From assembly GCA_002964805.2 (NCBI GenBank), contig PUDQ02000013.1, positions 1 to 64,000 of the forward strand: 64,000 nt of DNA, written 5' to 3'. The notes beneath the pieces are model-generated. The model did not search any database and was not told the origin of the DNA. It saw nothing but the letters and a program-made list of their open reading frames with translations. This document shows, one piece after another, positions 57,332 through 64,000 of this stretch. This stretch comes from Trametes villosa (taxonomy: Eukaryota; Basidiomycota; Agaricomycetes; Polyporales; Polyporaceae). A program made the position numbers and the translations under genes. How positions within the stretch are numbered: the stretch's first letter is position 1; each line of letters opens with the position of its first letter.

Positions 57332-57759
57332 CGTCGCGGCACTAGCAGGGGAGGAAGCAACCCTAGCTGCGTCGAGCACCATATCGCACCCGTTCAGCGT
57401 TCCGCTAGCTCGAGCTGTTCCTTTGATATACTGTCGATACCTTTCGTGTAATTGGCTTGAATCAAAGCTGGCCAGGAGGATAGTCGCCACAAGCAGCCGC
57501 AGAGTTAACGCGAGAGCAAAGCATGCGATGTAAGTACACCGACTGCAAGCGCCCACCCGTGTACAAAATCGGATCTGGCGCACTGCTGGGCGCTACATGC
57601 ATGTGCCATATGATCGCAGTCCTCTCCGGAATTCGTCCCAACATATCGTATTATTCCTCAGGATCCACGAATCAGATAATCGCCTAATTTTACGTGAGGC
57701 TGGGAAACAAGATGAGAATCAGCGGAAGAGTCGCTACGACATGCGTCGTTGTCATCCAC
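57332..57759. other. Spacer between F-box genes
   Basis: No gene supported. Confidence 0.4.
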
Positions 57760-59560
57760 TTACCACGGAAAGCTGTAGTAGACTGGAGGTCCTTGCGTCC
57801 TTCGGCGAAAGTGATCCCTCTCCTCCCGTCGAATGCGTCGAAACGTCCGGCAGAGAAGCTCAATAGAGGGCCACGCCCCGATCAGCACGCCGTCTACCTC
57901 ATCTAAGCAGGGAAAAAACAAAGATAGCAGCGTGGCGAGGGGCAGCGCGACATCTCCTTGCCACACGGAGCCGTTGAGAACCAATTCCTCGAGAAGAGGC
58001 GCGTCTTCGCTGCGAAGAGACACGGGGGGTGATGGCCACAGATCAAGGTTGGGGATACGCCGCAGATCGACAGCGAGTTCAAGAGTGGTGAGACGCGGGC
58101 AGGACCATCCGAGGCGGAGTACCCCGTCGAGCGTCGCACGGGGGTGATCGGCATCCCCGGGACTCCGTATAGGCTCGGGAACACCGTAAGGAGTTGGCCA
58201 ACGGAATTGGAGTTCAAGAGTCTCAAGGCTAGGCCATGCCCCTGAGATTTGGTCGAGCATGTAGTCGTCAATGACGACTTGGCAGTTGCCGCCTATAGAA
58301 AGGCAGCGCAGCGTGGGCAACGAAAGCAGAGGGGTGATGTGTTCGGACCTGTAGACCTTCGGCGGAATGGCTGTATGGGATTTGCCGATGTAGAGCTTGA
58401 GCACTTGGAGCGTGCCGAAGGACGGATGTTCCCCCAGGGAGGTGCAGAGAGCCCTGAGCAGGACGTCGGGAGCCGCCTCATCCTCGTCCTCTGTGACGAT
58501 GACTTGGCAAAGCGAGGAAGACGTCACGAGGCGAATGAAAGCGATAGACCAATCGACAGGAATATGGTAGAGCTCAAGGGCCGTAAGAGCGGGGAAGAAG
58601 GGTCCGCGCATCCCGTGTGACAACTTGGAATCCCAGCCGTAGTGCGCTGGATTGACGTGAAGCCGGAGATCCCCGAGGATTGGGAGAGAAGCGAGACCCA
58701 CAAGTGCTGGAGGTGTGACGAATACAGAGTAGGCGTCGAGTTTGACGAGGTGGTGAAGCTGTCCAATTTCTGGACAGGATAGCAATGCGGTTTTGATGAC
58801 TGCCGTGATACTAGTGCGATGTCCACGTATGCCATCCACCAACCTGAGAGTCTCTATCCGCGGGGAGGCATACGACAGCGTTCTGATGAGTTCACTGGGT
58901 CGGTGTTCGTCCGATGGCCAGCCGCAGTGGTCGATATGCATTTCCTTCAGCCACGGCCCGTATAGTAGCTCCGAATGATACACAGGGCCGCGGTCGAGGC
59001 TATGCTCCCGTGGGTAGTCGTAGTCCGTCTCCCTATGACGAAGACTCCGAATGTTTGGAAAGAGGGGTTTGGGGCCGTAACAGAGTAGTCGAGCCCATAG
59101 ATCAGGAGCGATCTGGTACTCGAAGAAGGGCGTGACGCCGCTTTCGTACTTTAACTCCTTGATCCGGTTGGCATAGAGGGAGAAGCGACCGAAGTCCGCC
59201 GGGAGCGGGTCGCGTAGAAGCTCCTATGGTGGCTGGCTTTAGTATACCGTAACCCGTCACCGAGCTTAATGCAACACTAACCAATCGGTATCGAGCGACG
59301 GACCCCAGCCGAGTGTCTACCACAGCGGGAACCATAGTCCACAGGTCGGTGGGTAGCGTATGTACCACCAGCTGAACCATGGTCTCCACAGTGTACCATA
59401 GCACGTCGAGGGCGGGATCGCTGAGGCAGCGACAGGTCACTGCAAGCGCAGCCAAACAAGGCTGTGTTGGAGGAGAAATGATGTTGGGAGGTTTGCGAAG
59501 CATACGAAAGATCCGCACGATAGTCTCGCGGGGGAGAGTGGTGATGAACGACTGAGCCAT
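57760..59560 (-). CDS. F-box protein (tandem paralog 3), 580 aa
   Basis: Exons 59560-59282 and 59223-57760 (58 bp intron), in frame throughout. The F-box is ITTLPRETIVRIFRMLRK with LAALAVTCRCLSDPALDVLW. The LRR-like part carries FGRFSLYANRIKEL, YGPKPLFPNIRSLRHRETDY, LLYGPWLKEMHIDHCGWPSD, and FFPALTALELYHIPVDWSIA. The closest relative is paralog 4 (same RHRETDY and same spacing). Likely SCF substrate adaptor. The ligand is unknown. Confidence 0.85.
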
Positions 59561-60293
59561 AGTTGCGCGCGACGAGGTCGAGGGGGCAGGAGCGACGAAG
59601 TCGAGGGGGCAGGAGGTAGGTCGTCTTGTCCAGCACGATCCAGCCCAGACCCCGTGTTCGCCTCTACGCATGAATGCCGGCGGCGCCGCGGCGCCGAGCG
59701 CTGAGTACTGTGCTGAGCGCTGGACGCTGGACGCCGAGAGAAGGAATGGACTGCCTGTACGTGCACCCGAAATCGCCGGTAGTGCTGAGCGCGCGCATGT
59801 GCCCGGACCAGGCTCAGCGAGAACTCGGACCTCCCGTTCGAGGGCTGGAGTCGCAATACAGAGTACTCGCCCGAGTAGTCCCATAATCTGACCGTTGGCC
59901 ATGGCGCACTTCTCTGTTATGTCCCGCGACATGCGGATGGAACGTCTAGGCACAGCGGGAGGCCACTGCACGATGCGCACGGCTGCTTCGGAGGAGGCGA
60001 CTCGGGGCAGACGCAGCCGGGTTGGAGACTCGGATGTGGTATATCGACAAGACAAACATCTCGCGGGGGTAGGTAGTGGCAGCATTGAGCAGAGAATGTG
60101 GATTGAGTTATGATATGCATGGAAACGGCGCACTCGAGCCCAGCGACCATACACATACCAAGCGGGGCCCGACGTACAAGATCAACGTGAAGTCGAACTT
60201 GAATCTGCCGTGCTCGGCGCCACGGACGCGGTAGCCATCCTCTCCGAAGACGTCAACCCAGCTAGTATCGCGTCGTCCATGGGAAACTATGCC
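59561..60293. other. Spacer with F-box exon relic and tandem repeat
   Basis: On -, about 60090-59930, a decayed F-box first exon is recognisable by ESPPPKQPCAS, which matches HSPPPKQPALV of paralog 2. The DNA GGCTGCTTCGGAGGAGGCGA is common to both. Two 23-bp tandem copies (59570-59592 and 59593-59615, one mismatch) lie directly upstream of paralog 3. Confidence 0.5.
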
Positions 60294-62151
60294 CTAGGGA
60301 GCAGGCAGAGACTCGGCGGAAGAGTCGCTGCGATATCCGTCGTCGCTGTCCGCCGCCCTCGGTATGTAGGGCTCGTGTTCTCGCGGACGAGTCGGTCGGC
60401 GCAGAAGGCCTCTTTCCTGCGATCGGAGGCGCACGAATCTCCAGTAGTGATCCCCCACCGCGGGCCACATCAAGGTGCCGAATGGACCCCGCAGTTCCGC
60501 CATCCGAGGGAAGATCAGGGAGAAGAACGCGGCGAGCGGCAACGCGTCCCCTTCTTGGAACACAGAGCCGCTGGGGTCGAATGTCGCGAGAGGCGGCGCG
60601 TGCTCGGCCCGCAGAGAGATGGGGGGCGAGGGCCATGCGTCGAAGTCGGGAATCCACCGCATGTCGACGGCAAGCTCGAGGGTAGTCAGGTATGGGCAGT
60701 ACCGCGCAAGGAGGATTAGGCCGTCAAGCGTCGCACGGGGGTGATCAAAATCTCCAGGCTGCTGCATAAGGTTTTGGAAGCCTGGGCCGGTGCGCCGCTT
60801 GAAGCTCAGCTTGAGGGTTTCGAGGCTGGGCCATGCCCATGATATATGGTGTAGCAAGTAATCGTCGATGATGACTTGGCCGATGCCGCGTATAGAGAGC
60901 ACGCGCAGGGCGGACAATGAAAGTAGAGGAGCGATATGCTCGGGCCTGTAGACCTCCGACGGAGTGACCGCGAGGACCGGCCCCCCGGTGTGGATGCTGA
61001 GGAGTTGGAGAGTGCGGCAGGATGGAAGTTCCCGGAGAGAGGCGCAGAGAGCGTAGAGCAGAACGTCGGATGCCGCCTCGCCCTTGGCATGTGATACAGC
61101 TACTTGCCACAGCGAGGAAGACGTCACGACGCGAATGAAGGCCACGGTCCATTCGAAAGGAATACCGTATAGCGTCAAGATCGTGAGCCCGGGAAAGAAG
61201 GGACCGCGCCTCCGATCATGCGGCAAGGCGTCCCAGTCGTAGTGCACAGGGTTGACGTAAAGCTGGAGTTCCTGAAGGCTCGGGAGGGAAGCGAGACCTG
61301 CAAGCGCTGCGGGCGCAACCTGAACTTTGTAGGCGTCGAACTTGACGAGGTGGAGGAGCCGTCCGGTTTCGGGGCACGACAGCAACGCAGTGTCAGTCAT
61401 ATCTCTGCAATAGGCCTGTCCATTCGCGCCAGCCCCCAATGTCAGGGCCTCCACGTGCGGAGAGGCATGCGACATTGCCCGGACGAGCTCGTTAGGTCGC
61501 TGCTCGTCCGATGGCCAGCCGCCGTAATCGACGTCCACCTCCTTCAGTGCCGGCCCCAGTAACAGCTCCGCGTGATACACAGGGTCCCGGTCGAATTCTT
61601 CTAGGCGTAGGTACTCATAGTCGGTCTCTCGGTGACGAAGGTCCTTGATGTTTGGAAAGAGGGGTTTCGGGCCGTAATGGAGCAGCCGGACCCATAGATC
61701 AGAGGGGATCTGGTACCGCAAGAAGGGCGCGGCGCCACCATTGTACGCGAACTTCTTGACCCTGATGGCGTACGTGGAAAAACGCGTGAAGTCTTCTGGG
61801 CGGGGATCGCGGAGAAACTCCTACCAGCCCGAGCGTAAGCACCCTATATGCCTCGACTGAAAGTCGGATGCTTACCAGCCTGTACTTGACATAGGAAACC
61901 CTCCGAGTGTCCGCCGCTGAAACCACAGTGTACAGGTCTTTGGGCAGCGTGTACACCACCAGCGGGACTAGAGACGCCAGGTTGTGCCATAGAAGCTCGA
62001 GCGCGGGCTCACTGAGGTGACGACAAGTCCTCGCGAGGGCAGCCAATGCCGGCTGTCTTCTCGGGTGTCGGCTTCCAGGGGGTCTGAACAGGAGACGACA
62101 GATCCGCTCGATGATACCGTCTGGTAGAGTGGTGAGAGATAGCGGAGCCAT
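60294..62151 (-). CDS. F-box protein (tandem paralog 4), 600 aa
   Basis: Exons 62151-61876 and 61820-60294 (55 bp intron). The F-box is LTTLPDGIIERICRLLFR with LAALARTCRHLSEPALELLW. The LRR-like body has FTRFSTYAIRVKKF, YGPKPLFPNIKDLRHRETDY, LLGPALKEVDVDYGGWPSD, and FFPGLTILTLYGIPFEWTVA. The C-terminus is charged and Ser/Tyr-rich (YIPRAADSDDGYRSD). It is the first gene of the tandem array. Expected role: substrate recognition in an SCF ubiquitin ligase. Confidence 0.85.
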
Positions 62152-62979
62152 GACTCTACGAGTGCTGGTGGAGGAGCGGGGGATGCGAGGACGTCCGCTG
62201 AGGCTAACACCATCCGCCGCCTACCTCTAACTCGGGCCCATGCATGGATAGCGGCGCCTGCGGTGCGCAAACAGCTGTGGAGGGAGATGGGCCTTCCGTA
62301 TTCGCACACAGTCGCCTGTGCGGAGCCTGTGCCTGTGCCCTACACATCATTGAGGCTGTTGACGCGCACGTCTGGCATTAACGTGCGAGTGAAATGTCGA
62401 GGCGCAGCGAATGGCCCTACCCTTCAGCTTTGGCTTGCAGACCGTGCGCTCTGAACGCCGGCACGAGTGTCGCGGAGTACTTGTCAGCTTCAGGTGTTCC
62501 CGTTGAATCCCGACAGGAGCCCGCTGCAGAGTTTGGCTGGATGCGTCCGAGCAAACGACTGAGGCCTCTTCGTCGGCAACTCCTCGCGCAGGGGGACGCG
62601 CAAAGGATGCGATCTGACCGAAGTTGATACGCCACTGTACAGTACTGAAGCCGGTGGTTCGCGTCTAAGAAAGAGGACGTACAAGGAACGGCCGAAATGG
62701 GCGAGCTCCGGGGGACGTTAGATTGTATAGATTGTGCTAATGATATTTGCATAGCCTTACTCCTTGATGAAAGGCAATCAGATGGATTGTAAGCCCCTCA
62801 TCAGCACCGTTCAACGCTAGCCCGCTTGATCAAACATCAAATGGGAACTTGTCTGCATCAAATTGCTCGCAAAACTGGTCATCATCTCCCTCGACGTGCT
62901 GGACGCTGAGCTCGACGCTGCTCACGTCTCCGACGTCGCCCGCCGCCCAGAGGACCCTCGCGCAGCCGCTCCTTAACCC
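62152..62979. other. Divergent spacer between F-box array and unknown gene
   Basis: No gene supported. It serves as promoter region for genes on both sides. Confidence 0.4.
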
Positions 62980-64000
62980 ATGTCAAACCACGCGCAGTCC
63001 TCCTCTCCCTTTTCGCGGCTCTCTCGTCTAGCTTTCCCGTTCAAGTCGAATCCGTCTTCACCCCTGGCCACTGAACCCCCGTCTGAGGACTGGTACATTC
63101 CTTACCACGGACCGATCGAGCCCCCCAAAGAGGAGCGGGCTACGGAGGAGCGGAATACGGACAGCTGGGGACATCTCGTTAGCGGATGGCTGATGGAGAA
63201 TGACGGGCGGACGGAGCGCTCGCCTCGCATCCGCGCGATGTCGAACGCGTCCCGGGCGGCGGCGGAGGAGCACAAGCGCAAGGGCTCTCGCACCCAGCCC
63301 TCGTTCGTCAAGCTCGACCAGGCGGGCGGCGTCGGAGACACCCCAGCCCCTGCGCGCCCGCGGCGGTCACAGGAGGCACCGCTGCATCACCGCTCGAGCC
63401 TCGCCAGCATCCTCTCCTTCGGATCCAAGAAGGCGCACAAGCTGCAACACTCGTCTTCCGCGGGCGACCTGCGCAAGGAGCCCGTCCCGCCCGTGCCCCA
63501 CGGCGCCACGCAGGATCCCAGCCCGCCGCTGACCTTCCCTCGCCGACATCCATACGCCCTCGCGACGCCCGCCCCGTCGGCCCCGCCACCTCCACCTGTT
63601 TCTAGCCCGGTTGTCACGACAGCCCCACGCAAGAACCCCACCACTTCGCGGTTCTCCGTCCGCCTTCTCGACCCCCTGGCAGAGAAGCCCACTGCGCCTG
63701 CGTACCTCCTCCCCTCTCGTCGACCGTCGCGCATCAGCATCAAGGCCTCCATGTCCACCCCCAACCTACGCCAGGCCACAGGTACCGCAGCGGTGCTCCC
63801 CAAGGGCAAGCAGCGGTGGCTCTCCGCAGAGACCTGGTGCGATGCTCTGATTCTCCCACGTCCGCGCTTCGCTATGCGGCTTCTAGACGGCGAGGAGGGT
63901 GCTAGCGGTAGGATCGTAAGTCCCCCCGGCAGCCCTCTATGGCCCCCCGGCATGGAGCCGCCACTGGAGGCAGCTGGCGGGAAGATATTGAAGAAATCCC
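62980..64000 (+). CDS. Ser/Pro-rich protein of unknown function, 5' part
   Basis: ATG 62980 opens a frame that stays open for 340 codons to the window edge. The product begins MSNHAQSSSPFSRLSRLAFP, then has ESEDWYIPYHGP-like aromatic/acidic sequence (actual residues EDWYIPYHGPIEPP), several basic Ser/Arg stretches (SSLASILSFGSKK, SRFSVRLLDPL, SRRPSRISIKASMSTPNL) and a proline-rich segment. It appears disordered, with many possible phosphorylation sites. No catalytic motif, signal peptide or membrane segment is visible in this part. The sequence RRPSRISIKAS is repeated in spirit by SILSFGSKK, suggesting kinase targets. The family is not recognised. Confidence 0.7.
   Translation, partial: MSNHAQSSSPFSRLSRLAFPFKSNPSSPLATEPPSEDWYIPYHGPIEPPKEERATEERNTDSWGHLVSGWLMENDGRTERSPRIRAMSNASRAAAEEHKRKGSRTQPSFVKLDQAGGVGDTPAPARPRRSQEAPLHHRSSLASILSFGSKKAHKLQHSSSAGDLRKEPVPPVPHGATQDPSPPLTFPRRHPYALATPAPSAPPPPPVSSPVVTTAPRKNPTTSRFSVRLLDPLAEKPTAPAYLLPSRRPSRISIKASMSTPNLRQATGTAAVLPKGKQRWLSAETWCDALILPRPRFAMRLLDGEEGASGRIVSPPGSPLWPPGMEPPLEAAGGKILKKS

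Noticed and set aside
1..64000. tRNA, rRNA or CRISPR features
   Set aside because: None could be recognised by eye. CRISPR is not expected in a fungal nuclear genome.

Overview
The window is nuclear DNA of a filamentous basidiomycete, most likely an Agaricomycete (a polypore-like fungus is my inference). It is GC-rich, its genes are split by many 50-65 bp GT-AG introns, and it carries HET-domain proteins, tandem F-box genes and a basidiomycete-type Ty3/Gypsy element.

Layout. Positions 1-6408 are the 3' part of a large Ty3/Gypsy LTR retrotransposon: the pol C-terminus on +, then about 4.8 kb of genes on the opposite strand (a Zn2Cys6-like protein and two helical proteins), a polypurine tract and a 758 bp LTR. 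It sits inside a CLN3/battenin gene, of which only the last two exons (6409-6816) are visible. Next come a HET-domain gene (7705-9839), an SDR oxidoreductase (19882-20869), an intact Polo-like kinase (22863-26139) and a second HET-domain gene (26803-28821, -). From 46192 the region looks ordinary: UDP-glucose:glycoprotein glucosyltransferase (46192-52864), four tandem F-box/LRR-type genes on - (53042-62151) and the start of an unknown Ser/Pro-rich gene (62980-edge).

Between these, from about 9.9 to 45.5 kb, lies the most unusual content: eleven copies of a very intron-rich, all-helical protein family that I cannot assign to a named family. It has two subfamilies. Type A (about 370 aa) carries a mid-protein hydrophobic segment. 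Type B is about 270 aa. A and B share an identical 64-nt second exon with the same phases, so they are old paralogs. Four times an A gene and a B gene stand head to head (psiA1/B1, B2/A2, A4/B4, A5/B6). A divergent B (B3) and an A (A3) stand in tandem. One A copy and one B copy are decayed, the latter also interrupted by a TA-flanked MITE. The repeated divergent pairing suggests a two-component system. The helical architecture with one hydrophobic segment resembles two-component alpha-helical pore-forming proteins, but that is a hypothesis. HET-domain genes nearby make an allorecognition or defence role worth testing.

Splice sites were read by eye from consensus, reading frame and comparison between paralogs. 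No transcript evidence or database search was available.
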